From contig CAWCOH010000001.1 of the NCBI GenBank assembly GCA_963797115.1, forward strand, positions 3,472,001 to 3,536,000: 64,000 bases of DNA. The letters are read 5' to 3'. The position numbers and the translations under genes are program-made. Positions 25,459 to 34,393 of the stretch are shown piece after piece; position 1 is the first letter of the stretch, and each line of letters opens with the position of its first letter. Source of the stretch: AP-15 sp963797115. Lineage in GTDB: Bacteria; Pseudomonadota; Alphaproteobacteria; ATCC43930; CGMCC-115725. Below the pieces are notes generated by a model. That model ran no database searches. It was not told where the DNA came from and saw only the letters and a program-made list of their open reading frames with translations.

Positions 25459-26667
25459 TTATTCGGCAGCGCGGGCCGGCTCGGCCGCCGGCGTCGGGGT
25501 CGCGGCGGGCAGGCGGGGCAGCACCTCCTTGGCCATCAAGTGAAGGCCTTTCTCGGCTTCGCGATGGTCGAGAAAGCCCGAACGCCCGATGAAGATGAAA
25601 TGCCCGAAGCCGCCGACCTTGTCGTAGATGTCCATGATCTGTCGGTACACGGTGTCGGGGTTGCCGGCGCAGAGGATGCCGCGGGCAATCGCCTGCTCGG
25701 TAGTGATGCCGATCAGGCTCTGGCCCGGGCGTAGATTGGCCTGGCTCCCCGGTCGCGGTTCACTGCGGTAGTTTTGCGCCGTCACCTCCGGCGGTGACCG
25801 CCCGGGCAATAGCTTCGACATCTGCGGGGACTGCTTCAGGCTGGTGTTGAGAAACCATAAGGTTTTGCTGCCGATCCGCAGCCCCTCCTCGTCGGTATCG
25901 CCGACATAGCACAGCGCGGCATAAGCAAAGCGGTCGCTACCGGGCGCCGGCAAACCGGCCTCGCGGCGGGCATCGCGATAGGCGTCGAAGGCTCGTTTGC
26001 TGGCCTCGGGGCCGCGCAGCACCAGCGCATTGACCATGCCGCGCCGGCCGAGCTCGGCCGAGGTCTCCGGATCGCCGGTCGCCGCCCACATCGGCGGATG
26101 CGGCCGCTGGTAGACCGGCGGCCAGATGTTGACGTGGCGATGGGTGTAGTATTTGCCTTCCCAGCTGAATGGCCCGTCATGCGAGGTCAAGGTCTTCTGG
26201 ATCAGGTCGATCGCCTCCCAGAAGCGCTCGACATAGCCGACCGGGTTGGCGTTGCCCGAAACCATCTCGCTGTCGCCCGATTTAACGAACCCAATCTCCA
26301 GGCGCCCGCGCGAGATGACGTCGGCGGTGGCATATTCCTCGGCGACCCGCACCGGATCGGGGCGGATGGTGATCAAGGTCCCGAGAGAGAGGATGCGGAC
26401 CTTCTTGGTCTGCCGGGCGAGGATGCCGAGGATCATCGGGCTCGCACCGTAGAGGCTGTTGATCCCCGAGTGATGCTCGATCGAGACGACGTTGACGCCC
26501 AAATCGTCGCACAGCAGGTGCTCGTCGAGGCATTCCTCGAACAGGTCCGCGGAGATCTTGGGGTCGCAATATTTGTTGGGCAGGCTGGCGCGCACCGAGG
26601 GGGCGCGGTCGAGCACCTCCTGTGGGACGAAGGGGTAGACGTTCTCGCAATGGTACCAAGCCTGCAT
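25459..26667 (-). CDS. LLM class (bacterial luciferase-like) flavin-dependent oxidoreductase
   Basis: 402 residues from ATG 26667, preceded by AAGGAAGG; the upstream extension to 26715 overlaps the next gene. TIM-barrel flavoprotein with VSIEHHSGINSLYGASPM, TLITIRPDPVRVAEEYATAD and GRLEIGFVKSGDSEM, where the substrate and FMN/F420 sites lie. It probably acts as an FMN-dependent monooxygenase. Residues after about 380 are Ala/Pro-rich and disordered. It lies between two hydrolase genes in one operon, so oxidation followed by hydrolysis is a likely scheme. Confidence 0.88.
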   Translation of the reverse strand: MQAWYHCENVYPFVPQEVLDRAPSVRASLPNKYCDPKISADLFEECLDEHLLCDDLGVNVVSIEHHSGINSLYGASPMILGILARQTKKVRILSLGTLITIRPDPVRVAEEYATADVISRGRLEIGFVKSGDSEMVSGNANPVGYVERFWEAIDLIQKTLTSHDGPFSWEGKYYTHRHVNIWPPVYQRPHPPMWAATGDPETSAELGRRGMVNALVLRGPEASKRAFDAYRDARREAGLPAPGSDRFAYAALCYVGDTDEEGLRIGSKTLWFLNTSLKQSPQMSKLLPGRSPPEVTAQNYRSEPRPGSQANLRPGQSLIGITTEQAIARGILCAGNPDTVYRQIMDIYDKVGGFGHFIFIGRSGFLDHREAEKGLHLMAKEVLPRLPAATPTPAAEPARAAE

Positions 26668-26680
26668 CTCGTCCTTCCTT

Positions 26681-27469
26681 CTACTCTTCGAGAAACGCGG
26701 CGACCCGTTCGACAAAAGTCTCGGGCTGCTCGATCTCGGGGTGGTGCCCGGCGCGCTCGATCAGGGCGAAGCGCGAATTTGGAATGAGCCGGCTGTAGGC
26801 GCGGCCGTAATCCGGCGCAACAATGCCGTCACTCGCCCCCCACACCACCAGGGTCGGCACCGGGATCCTGCCGAGCCACCGCGGCAATTGCGAATTGTAC
26901 ATATAGGGGTGCCAGGCGTAGAGGCACAACGCCTCGCGATTGCGCGCGTAGACGACCAGCGCCTCCTCCGACATCACGTTGAAATCCGGGGCAAACCCAT
27001 CCGGGTCGTGCCAGCTGCGCTGCCTTACCTCGTCGGGCGATTGGTTGAAGATATCGAGGATGTCGGGGGTCTCGCGGCCGCTGATCTTGATCCCGAGCGG
27101 ATCGACGAGCACGAGCTTGTCGAGCCGATGGCTGCACGCGGCCGCGACCTCCGCTGCCAGCCACCCGCCGAACGAGAACCCGACGAGCGTCACCTTGCCG
27201 CCCGGCAATGTCTCCAGAAGCTCGAGGTAGAGATGCACAAGGTCGTATACGGTGTCGAAATCCTTGGGCCGCGGCGAGTTGCCGAAACCGGGGCCCGACG
27301 GAGCGATGACTTCGCCGTGCTTGCCGAGCAGATCGAGGAAGCGGGCGTCGCGATCGATGGTCTGAAAGCCGTGCAGCAGGAGGATCGGGCGACCCGAGCC
27401 GCGACGCAGAACCTCGAGCTCGATCCCATGCACCATCAGCCGCTGGGCTTCGGCCTTGTCGTTCGTCAT
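26681..27469 (-). CDS. Alpha/beta hydrolase (C-C bond hydrolase or esterase type)
   Basis: 262 residues from ATG 27469, with GGAGGA upstream; the frame is open to 27667 but has no ribosome site there. Oxyanion region LLLHGFQTI, nucleophile elbow VGFSFGGWLAAE (S, G-x-S-x-G), acidic residue in VWGASDGIVAP and catalytic histidine in ERAGHHPEIEQP. The layout is that of meta-cleavage-product hydrolases and related esterases. It is first gene of the minus-strand operon with the LLM enzyme and HSL-type esterase, and is divergent from the M20 hydrolase. Confidence 0.88.
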   Translation of the reverse strand: MTNDKAEAQRLMVHGIELEVLRRGSGRPILLLHGFQTIDRDARFLDLLGKHGEVIAPSGPGFGNSPRPKDFDTVYDLVHLYLELLETLPGGKVTLVGFSFGGWLAAEVAAACSHRLDKLVLVDPLGIKISGRETPDILDIFNQSPDEVRQRSWHDPDGFAPDFNVMSEEALVVYARNREALCLYAWHPYMYNSQLPRWLGRIPVPTLVVWGASDGIVAPDYGRAYSRLIPNSRFALIERAGHHPEIEQPETFVERVAAFLEE

Positions 27470-27853
27470 CGGATGGGTCCTCCGGCGCGGCCTCTGCCAA
27501 CTATGTATAGCCTCGTTGTATAGCCTCGTTCGCTGCCGCTTCGAAACCGTCCTGCGGCATGACTCGGCGCCCTGACGGCAGGGAAATAACGCGAATTCGA
27601 GCGCAAAATTTTCGCACATTTCGGCAGTAATTCGTTGCACGCCAGCGAGTTGGCTATCTCTTGTCAAGGCAGCTGGCAGGGAAATGGCAGGGGAAATCGC
27701 AGTGTCTCCGCATCGTCGGTTTGAAACATGCGATGATACCTTAGCTTTGCGAAAATGACAATATAAGCTGAGCGTGACGAGCGGGTCGGCTGGCTGTACC
27801 CTCCATCAGCCCACGACTATGGGCTCTATCAGTATCAGGACAAGGATATTGCA
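27470..27853. other. Divergent intergenic region
   Basis: 384 bases between the divergent hydrolase and M20 genes, expected to carry both promoters. A 13-base unit (TGTATAGCCTCGT) is repeated in tandem at 27504-27529, close to the minus-strand start, and could be a regulator site. I do not see a confident -35/-10 pair. Confidence 0.4.
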
Positions 27854-29125
27854 TTGCCAGCACGTGCCGGGAATCTTCAGGTCAATGGCGAACGACTGTG
27901 GGCGAGCCTGATGGAGTTGGCGCAAATCGGCGCCACCCCGAAGGGTGGGGTGTGCCGGCTCGCGGCCAGCGATCTCGACGGGCAGGCGCGCCGACTCTTC
28001 ATCGGCTGGTGCGAGACGGCCGGCTGCACGGTGCGGGTCGACAAGATAGGCAACATTTTCGCGCGCCGGCCCGGGCGCGACGCGACTTTGCCGGCGGTCA
28101 CGACCGGCAGCCATCTCGACACCCAGCCGACCGGCGGCAAGTTCGACGGCGCCTATGGCGTGCTGGCCGGCCTCGAACTGGTGCGCACCCTCAACGATCT
28201 CGGATATGAGACCCTGGCACCGATCGAGATCGTCGCCTGGACCAACGAGGAAGGCTCGCGGTTTTCGCCGGCGATGGTCGGCTCGGGGGTGTTCGCCGGC
28301 GTCTTCGATCTCGCCGAGGGTCTGGCACGACCCGACAACCTGACCGGCGTCACGCTCGGCGCCGAGCTCGAACGGATCGGCTTCGCCGGCCCGGAAGCCG
28401 TGGGAGGCCGGCTGGTCGCCGCCTATTTCGAAGCGCATATCGAGCAGGGGCCGATCCTCGAAGCCGCGGGCCTGCCGATCGGCGTCGTCACCGGCGCCCA
28501 AGGCCAGCGCTGGTACGAGATCACCGTCACCGGCCAGGAGGCGCATGCCGGGCCGACGCCCATGCCGCGGCGGCGCGACGCGCTGGTTGGCGCGGCAAGG
28601 ATGATCGACGTCGTGAACCGGATCGGCCACGCGCACGCGCCCTACGCCTGCGCTACGGTCGGATTTCTGCAGGTCAGCCCGAACTCGCGCAACACGATCC
28701 CCGGCCGGGTGTTCTTCACGGTCGATTTTCGCCATCCCGAGGACGCGGTTCTGACCATGATGGACCGCGACCTGCGCCAAGCCTGTGGAGAGGCCGCCTC
28801 GGCGATCGGTCTTGAAGTCGAGGTCAAGGAGTTCTGGTACTTCCCGCCGACCCCGTTCCACCCCGACCTGGTCGCCGCCGTACGCGATGCCGCCGCAGCA
28901 CAGGGCTATCCCCACCAGGACATCATCAGCGGCGCCGGCCACGACGCCGTCTACATGGCACGCGTCGCCCCCAGCGCGATGATCTTCGTGCCGTGCGTCG
29001 GCGGCATCAGCCACAACGAGATCGAAAACGCCAAGCCCGCGGACCTGACCGCCGGCTGCAATGTATTGCTGAATGCGGTGCTCGAATGCGCGACCGCTGC
29101 GGCGCCAGTAACGACCACGCATTAG
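27854..29125 (+). CDS. M20 family amidohydrolase (allantoate/N-carbamoyl-L-amino acid hydrolase type)
   Basis: 423 residues from TTG 27854, with AAGGA seven bases upstream; no ATG lies closer to the conserved start. Metal ligands are visible in TTGSHLDTQPTGGKFDGAYG (His and Asp), WTNEEGSRFSPAM (Glu-Glu), AHIEQGPILE (His) and VGGISHNEIENAKP (His). The dimerisation domain holds GQEAHAGPTPMPRRRD. The enzyme removes an amide or carbamoyl group using two Zn/Mn ions. A partial copy of its last 72 codons lies about 900 bases downstream (30001-30219), with a toxin-antitoxin module between. Confidence 0.9.
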   Translation: MPARAGNLQVNGERLWASLMELAQIGATPKGGVCRLAASDLDGQARRLFIGWCETAGCTVRVDKIGNIFARRPGRDATLPAVTTGSHLDTQPTGGKFDGAYGVLAGLELVRTLNDLGYETLAPIEIVAWTNEEGSRFSPAMVGSGVFAGVFDLAEGLARPDNLTGVTLGAELERIGFAGPEAVGGRLVAAYFEAHIEQGPILEAAGLPIGVVTGAQGQRWYEITVTGQEAHAGPTPMPRRRDALVGAARMIDVVNRIGHAHAPYACATVGFLQVSPNSRNTIPGRVFFTVDFRHPEDAVLTMMDRDLRQACGEAASAIGLEVEVKEFWYFPPTPFHPDLVAAVRDAAAAQGYPHQDIISGAGHDAVYMARVAPSAMIFVPCVGGISHNEIENAKPADLTAGCNVLLNAVLECATAAAPVTTTH

Positions 29126-29236
29126 GCGAAGCGAAGCTGGGCCGGCGCCGGTACGAAAACCTGGTAAGGATGCTGGCGATTGCATAAATCATGCAATTGG
29201 CATAGCATACATGGCGTCCTTGGAAGCATCAGAAGA

Positions 29237-29497
29237 ATGATTAAGGTTTCCGCGGCCGAGTTTCAGCGAAACATCGGCAGATACCAGGACGTCGCGCTTA
29301 CCCAGCCGGTCGTCGTTGCCCGCAATGGCCGCGAGCGGACCGTGATGATTTCGGTCGAGGAATATCACCGCCTTAAGCGGCGCGACCGCCGGGTGATGGG
29401 CTTGGAAGATTTCACGGACGAGGATATCGCCGCCCTGGAGAAGACCCGCGCGCCGGAGGCCGCGAAAGCGTTCGACAGCGAACTGAAAACGTCATAG
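29237..29497 (+). CDS. Phd/YefM-type antitoxin
   Basis: 86 residues from ATG 29237 (MIKVSAAEFQRNIGRYQDVA). The Phd fold is evident from PVVVARNGRERTVMISVEEYHRLKRRDRR. The acidic C-terminus (LEDFTDEDIAALEKTR) is the likely toxin-neutralising, disordered part. The N-terminal half binds DNA and would repress the operon. The toxin gene starts five bases after the stop codon and is frameshifted, so this antitoxin currently has no intact cognate in the window. Confidence 0.88.
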   Translation: MIKVSAAEFQRNIGRYQDVALTQPVVVARNGRERTVMISVEEYHRLKRRDRRVMGLEDFTDEDIAALEKTRAPEAAKAFDSELKTS

Positions 29498-29501
29498 GCG
29501 T

Positions 29502-29938
29502 GTGGCGCTCCCCGAACCGGTTCCCGGACTGGTAATCCGCTACAGTATCTGTGGGCGGAGGAACGTCGGCGGGGGCAGGAGGAGGGCGCCAAGTATCGGC
29601 CTTGCGCAATTGTTCTGATGACCGCCGACGCCCAGGGTGAGCAATGGGTGACGGTGCTGCCGGTAACTCACACGCCGCCCGCCAATCGCGAGTTCTCCGT
29701 GGAGATACCTGCCGCCACCAAGGGTCGCCTCGGGCTCGATGACGAGTGCTCCTGGGTCGTGCTGAGCGAAGCCAACCGCTTCCTGTGGCCGGGGCCCGAC
29801 CTGCGCCCGGCGCGGCGAGGAGATGGCCGGACCGTTGCCTACGGGCAGCTGCCGTACGCACTTTTCGAGGAAATCCGGCAGAAGTTCATCGCCGCCATCC
29901 GTGCACGCCGCGCCGGCGTGGTGCCGCGAAGCGAATAG
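29502..29938 (+). pseudogene. PemK-like toxin gene, broken by a one-base frameshift
   Basis: GTG 29502 reads VALPEPVPGLVIRYS and then loses the frame; the next frame continues LWAEERRRGQEEGAKYRPCA, VTVLPVTHTPP, LDDECSWVVLSEANRFLWPG and IRQKFIAAIRARR to the stop at 29938. One missing base near 29541-29545 (AGT-ATCTG where the family pattern YSYLW needs one more base) joins them. The family resembles the PemK/MazF-type growth inhibitors coupled to Phd-like antitoxins. As it stands, only the C-terminal two thirds could be made from an internal ATG (29618), which would lack the N-terminal beta-barrel strands. Confidence 0.72.
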
Positions 29939-30000
29939 GGCCGCGGGGTGAGAAAAATATCAGGTCTTGCTTCGCTAATTGCCCAGCAAACAAAGACGCA

Positions 30001-30219
30001 CGGCTACCCGCACCAGGACATCATCAGCGGCGCCGGGCACGACGCCGTCTACATGGCCCGCGTCGCCCCAGCGCGATGATCTTCGTCCCCTGCGTCGGCG
30101 GCATCAGCCACAACGAGATCGAGGACGCCAAGCCCGCGGACCTCAGCGCCGGCTGCAACGTGCTCTTGAACGCGGTCCTCGACCGGGCGAATGCCGCTCC
30201 ATCTGGGGAAGACCGGTAA
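30001..30219 (+). pseudogene. Duplicated 3' fragment of the M20 hydrolase gene
   Basis: The DNA aligns with 28906-29125: GYPHQDIISGAGHDAVYMAR, then after one lost base in the CCCCC run, MIFVPCVGGISHNEIED and CNVLLNAVL to a stop at 30219. It is too short to fold or act, and is frameshifted. It lacks the N-terminal 350 residues. The two copies differ at many third positions, so the duplication is not recent. Confidence 0.75.
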
Positions 30220-30339
30220 CCGGGCCGCGCGCCTAGTCTCGGCGCTCTTCTCCTTAGGCAATCCAGCCTCTCGGATTGCGCACGAGACATGGCGTATTAC
30301 ATAATCGAACACAGAATGTAGCATCAGCGGAACTTGGGT

Positions 30340-30624
30340 ATGAACAGCGCCCAGAAGGTGGAAACGGTTACGTTCCGCATCGACTCGGTGCTGAAGACCG
30401 CATTCGCCGAAATCGCGGCAGAGGAAGCAAAACCTGTCGGCGAGCTGTTGCGCGAACTGGTTCGCGAGCGGGTCGAGCAGAAAGCGCGCCGCTCATTCGA
30501 GGCCGAAGCGCGGCGCCAGGCACTCGAAGCCGCAGCTGCCGCGCGGGATCCGAGCAGCGACGAGGCCGCGGTCATGCGCGAGCTGGAGGCCGATCTCGAG
30601 GGATTCGCCGACGAATGGAAGTGA
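30340..30624 (+). CDS. RHH-type antitoxin of a MazEF-like module
   Basis: 94 residues from ATG 30340. N-terminal ribbon-helix-helix: VETVTFRIDSVLKTAFAEIA followed by EEAKPVGELLRELVRERVEQ. The C-terminus is acidic and helical (MRELEADLEGFADEWK). It would bind the operator as a dimer and neutralise the MazF-like toxin. Its stop codon lies inside the start of the toxin gene (10-base overlap), so the pair is translationally coupled. Confidence 0.85.
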   Translation: MNSAQKVETVTFRIDSVLKTAFAEIAAEEAKPVGELLRELVRERVEQKARRSFEAEARRQALEAAAAARDPSSDEAAVMRELEADLEGFADEWK

Positions 30625-30944
30625 GGCGCGGCGATCTCGTCACGATCGCCCTATCGGGGGACTACGGCAAGCCCCGACCGGCTCTTGTGGTCCAGGCCGA
30701 CGCCTTTGATGCTTTGACTTCCGTCACCGTGCTGCGGTTGACCAGCGAGCTGCACGACTGGCCATTGTTCCGAATAACCGTCGAAGCAGCCCAAGGCACC
30801 GGGCTGCAAAGACGCTCCCAGGTGATGATCGACAAGGCCGCCACCGTGCCTCGCTCGCGGATCGGCCGGCGGATCGGTCGCCTCGATGGCGCTACGATGG
30901 GGGCCGTCAGCAGGGCATTGGCGAAGTTCCTCGCGCTCGACTGA
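30615..30944 (+). CDS. MazF/PemK-family mRNA endonuclease toxin
   Basis: 109 residues; the ATG at 30615 overlaps the antitoxin end. MEVRRGDLVTIALSGDYGKPRPALVVQ is the MazF-type opening, with the catalytic arginine probable in KPRPALVVQ and the threonine or serine in VTVLRLTSEL. QVMIDKAATVPRSRIGRRIGRLD is the conserved C-terminal half. It should cut mRNA at specific sequences. Of the four toxin-antitoxin modules in this window it is the only one whose toxin frame is uninterrupted. Confidence 0.88.
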   Translation: MEVRRGDLVTIALSGDYGKPRPALVVQADAFDALTSVTVLRLTSELHDWPLFRITVEAAQGTGLQRRSQVMIDKAATVPRSRIGRRIGRLDGATMGAVSRALAKFLALD

Positions 30945-31045
30945 TCGTCGGAGGCCGACGGGTCTCATCAAGATTTCGGCCACGGTGTCGAAATCTCTTC
31001 ATCGCGAACGTCTCAAACGGATACACTGCTCGGAGGAGGGCACCG

Positions 31046-31684
31046 ATGAAGCTCTACCATTTCCCGTCGCCCAATCCGCGAAGGTCACGTTTGCGCTGCT
31101 GGAGCTCGGGCTCGACTGTGAGAAGATCCCGGTGGATCTGGCGAAGGGCGAACACTGCGAGCCGGCATTTCTCGCGGTCAATCCGGCCGGCCGGGTACCG
31201 GTCCTCGTCGACGGCGACGTAACGCTGACAGAGTCGCATGCGATCCTCGCCTATCTGGGCGAGACGACGGGGAGGTTGTGGTCTGGGCGAGACGACGGGG
31301 AGGTTGTGGCCGGCAACGGCGGCGGGACGGGCGGAGGCCCTGCAATGGCTCTTCTTCCTGTCGCAGCACATCATGCCGCACGCCGGTGAAGTGGCGCTGC
31401 GGATCCGTGCCAGGGTGGTCGGCATTCCCGTCAATGAAGCCACGGTCGCCCGCGGTGAAATAGCGCTGCCCACCCCGCTCGGGGTCGTCGAAGGCCAGCT
31501 CGCAAAAAACCAATGGATGTTGGGCTCCGAATTCACCCTGGTGGACTGCGCCTATTGCCCGGTCCTCAACGTGATCGAGAAGGCCGGCTTCAGCTTCGGC
31601 GAGTTTCCCCGGGTCAGCACCTATCTCGAGGCGCTGCGCTCCCGCCAGACCTGGGAGGACACGCCCAAGCTTCCGATGCTGTGA
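31046..31684 (+). pseudogene. Glutathione S-transferase gene with two lesions
   Basis: ATG 31046 with GGAGGAGGG upstream reads MKLYHFPSPNPR, then a missing base (CGAAGG in place of CGCAAGG, near 31071) shifts the frame. VTFALLELGLDCEKIPVDLA and VPVLVDGDVTLTESHAILAYLGE continue in the next frame. At 31254-31309 a 28-base unit, beginning TCTGGGCGAGACGACGG, is tandemly duplicated and adds one base modulo three. After it the C-terminal GST domain (WLFFLSQHIMPHAGEVALR to TWEDTPKLPML) returns to the original frame. A reader starting at 31046 meets a stop soon after VDGD in the shifted frame, so no full protein is made. Confidence 0.82.
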
Positions 31685-31726
31685 GCGAGCCTGGCCTGCC
31701 GGTAATCGGGGTTACGCCGGCCCCCC

Positions 31727-32084
31727 CTAGAGTCGTTTCCAGCCGAGCCGCGCGAGTTCGGCACGGCAGACGGCCGCCAGTTCGGGGAGGCCAGCTTTGA
31801 GGGTCTCCCAGATGATCTCGCTTTCACGCGTGAAGTATTCGCGGGCAAGGATATTTCGCATGCCGAGGATCTGCCGCCACGGAATATCCGGATGACGCGA
31901 CTTCAGATCGTCATCGAGATCCTTGGCGGCCTCCCCAATCGCCAGAAGACGGTATGCCGTCGCATCCCTGGACATCCGGGTCCTGCAGGAATGCTTCGCG
32001 CGTCAGCCCGCCGATCTGCCGTTCGATCCGCTCGATGAGCTCGAATATGTCGAGCAAGGTGTCAATCGGCGCCGCATCTGCCAT
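31727..32084 (-). pseudogene. HepT-like HEPN toxin gene, frameshifted and with altered catalytic motif
   Basis: From ATG 32084: APIDTLLDIFELIERIERQI and TREAFLQDPDV, then one extra G near 31966 shifts the frame. DATAYRLLAIGEAAKDL follows in the next frame to the stop at 31727. The HEPN RNase motif R-x4-6-H is RNILAH in active relatives; here it reads RNILAREYF, arginine replacing the catalytic histidine (CGC for CAC). The start overlaps the stop of the MntA-like gene (ATGA), as in MntA-HepT operons. The toxin is thus disabled twice while the antitoxin stays intact. Confidence 0.75.
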
Positions 32085-32380
32085 CAGAAGACCCGGACCG
32101 CCGCGCCTTCGATCCGAGGACGCCGGCGCGGGTGGATCCCGTTGCGCGTCATCAGATCCACCCTGGCTCCAAGAATTTCCTGCATGCGCTCCTGCAACGC
32201 CACGAGATCAAACAGGGTAAAGCCCTGCGGCCGCGCGAGATCGAAGAACACGTCGATATCCGAGCCGCTGTGGGCCTGGTCACAGGCAACCGAGCCAAAG
32301 AGGAACATCGCGTCGACGCCGGCATCGCGCAACTCCGGCTCGTGTTGCTTTAACAGAGTGATGACTTGGTCGCGTTTCAT
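32084..32380 (-). CDS. MntA-like minimal nucleotidyltransferase antitoxin
   Basis: 98 residues from ATG 32380 (MKRDQVITLLKQHEPELRD). The nucleotidyltransferase signature MFLFGSVACDQAHSGSDIDVFFD gives G-S and D-x-D, and a third acidic residue in ARVDLMTRNGI completes the metal site. MntA enzymes AMPylate a tyrosine of the HepT toxin and silence it. The gene precedes the HepT homologue with a 1-base overlap. The C-terminus ends RRRPRIEGAAVRVF, usual for the family. All active-site residues are present. Confidence 0.85.
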   Translation of the reverse strand: MKRDQVITLLKQHEPELRDAGVDAMFLFGSVACDQAHSGSDIDVFFDLARPQGFTLFDLVALQERMQEILGARVDLMTRNGIHPRRRPRIEGAAVRVF

Positions 32381-32480
32381 GGGGCAAACAGTTGCGCAAA
32401 GACCCGGGTGCACTTCCCATAGCGAGTACATATCGTAACAGCTGGGTGTGGGGTGAAGCGCAACCACATCGGAGAGGGTC

Positions 32481-34252
32481 TTATTCCTCCGGCAAGCCGA
32501 CTTTGCGGAACCCTTCCTCACACATGCTGGTATATTCTGGCGTAACGGTCATCCCCGGATAGGCCTTCAGCCCGGCGATCGTCAAGTCGGGCTGAAGCCG
32601 GAGCAGCTGCTGGAGCAGTTCGCGCCCCTCCCCGATGCGACCGAGATGGGCGCAAGCGACGAGCTTGTAGCGGACCATCGGGGTATAATGTGGGCTTTCG
32701 TCCAGCGAGCGGTCCGCCCATTCGACAGCCTCAGCGTATCGCCGCGCAAGCAGATGCGCCCAGGCGATCCCCCCGGTAAATTGATAGGTCTGCGGATCGA
32801 GAGGGCTCAGCCGCACTGCGCGTTGGAACGCCTTGATCGCCGGTTCCGGCCGATTGCGGAAGCACGACACCCGTCCGCTCGTCATCCAGGCATAGGCCGA
32901 ATTGGGGTTGAGTGCCAAGGCTCGCTCGACGGCGCTCGCGGCCGTGCCGTGTGCGCGAGCGAAAAATGAAAGCGCATGGGCGCCCATCCACAGAGCATCG
33001 GGATCGTCTTTACCTATCTCGATCGCCTGCGCTGCCAGCTGCGTGGCTTCCGACATCTCCGCGTCCGAAACCCCGCCCAGGCCGAATGATACTTGGCCTA
33101 CGCGGCACAACGCGACCGTTGCCGCGGCCGGCGCATAGGACGAGTCGAGTGCCAGCGCTCGCTTCAACAAGGCGATCGCCTCGCTTACGCTCTCGTAGGT
33201 AGTCTTGGGTACTTGCGCGATCGCGCGTAGGTACAGATCGTAAGCATCGAGCCTCTCGGTCGGCTTGCGGGTTGCGCGCTCGATCTCGGATTGGCGCAGC
33301 TTGGGCTCGATCGCTCCGACGACGCTCGACGCCACTCGGTCCTGAAGTTCGAAGATGTCGTCGAGGGCGCCGTCGAAGCGGTCGGCCCAGATGTGGGCGC
33401 CTGTTGTGGTATCGATCAGCTGGCCCGTGATGCGCACGCGGTTTCCGGCCTTCCTCACGCTGCCTTCGAGCACGTAACGTACGCCCAATTCGCGCGCCAC
33501 CTGCTTCACATCGACCGTTTTACCCTTGTAAGTGAAGCTCGAATTGCGGGCGATGACGAACAACCAGGGCAGGCGCGAGATCGCCGTCGTAATCTCCTCG
33601 ACCATACCGTCGGCGAAATACTCCTGCTCGGGGTCGCCGCTCATATTTTGGAACGGCAGCACCGCCAACGACGGCTTATCCGGGAGCGACAGCGGTGAAC
33701 CCGTGCGCACGGTCTCGGCCAGCCGAATCCGATGGACGCGCACCGGGCGGGCGATGTTCTTGACCTGCTGCTCACCCAAATCCTCGAAGCCGAATTCGAC
33801 TTTGTCGCGGACCTGGTCGCGCACAACGCGGCTGACGTAGATCCCGCCCGGCTCGGCCAGAGCTTCCAGCCGCGTGGCCACATTGACGCCGTCGCCGTAA
33901 ATGTCGTGCTCATCGATGATGATGTCGCCAAGATTAATCCGATCCGGAACTCGACGCGCCGCGCTTCCGGAACGTCGATGTTCCGCCTCGCCATGTCGCG
34001 CTGAACCTCGACGGCGCAGCGTACCGCATCGACGACACTGGCGAATTCGACGAGCAGGCCGTCGCCGGTGGTCTTGACGATGCGCCCGCGATGCTCGGTG
34101 ATCTTGGGATCGATCACCTCCCGGCGGATCGCTTTTAGCACCGCGAGGGTGCCCTCCTCGTCCGCCCCCATCAGACGAGAGTAACCCGCCACGTCGGCCG
34201 CGAGGATCGCCGCCAGCCGGCGCTCGACGCGCTCTCGGCCTCCGAAGTTCAT
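32481..34252 (-). pseudogene. Class III adenylate cyclase with FlgO/TolB-like and TPR region, frameshifted
   Basis: From ATG 34252: RRLAAILAADVAGYSRLMGADEEG and VKTTGDGLLVEF are the metal- and substrate-site segments of a class III cyclase. At about 33938 one base is missing (GGATTAATC where RIGINLGD is expected). The other frame continues TRLEALAEPGGIYVS, then SLAVLPFQNMSGDPEQEYFADG (FlgO/TolB-like) and several TPR repeats, including NPNSAYAWMTSGRVSC and RLSPLDPQTYQFTG, to 32481. The whole gene would be about 590 codons. The same three-part arrangement is common in Rhizobiales cyclases. Either decayed or a consensus error; the halves are otherwise intact. Confidence 0.82.
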
Positions 34253-34393
34253 GGCCGCAATGCTACCGCAATCTCACCGTTTACCATAGCGGGCCGGCGA
34301 GGGACTCTCCGCAGCGGGATGGAGGCTTGAGAATTTCATCGTCTTTGAGAGGATGCGCAGTCGAGTCCCACTCGGGTGATTGAGGAGAAGGGC

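Noticed and set aside
27806..29185. Minus-strand open frame of 459 codons opposite the M20 hydrolase
   Set aside because: Shadow of a gene with complete metal-ligand motifs.
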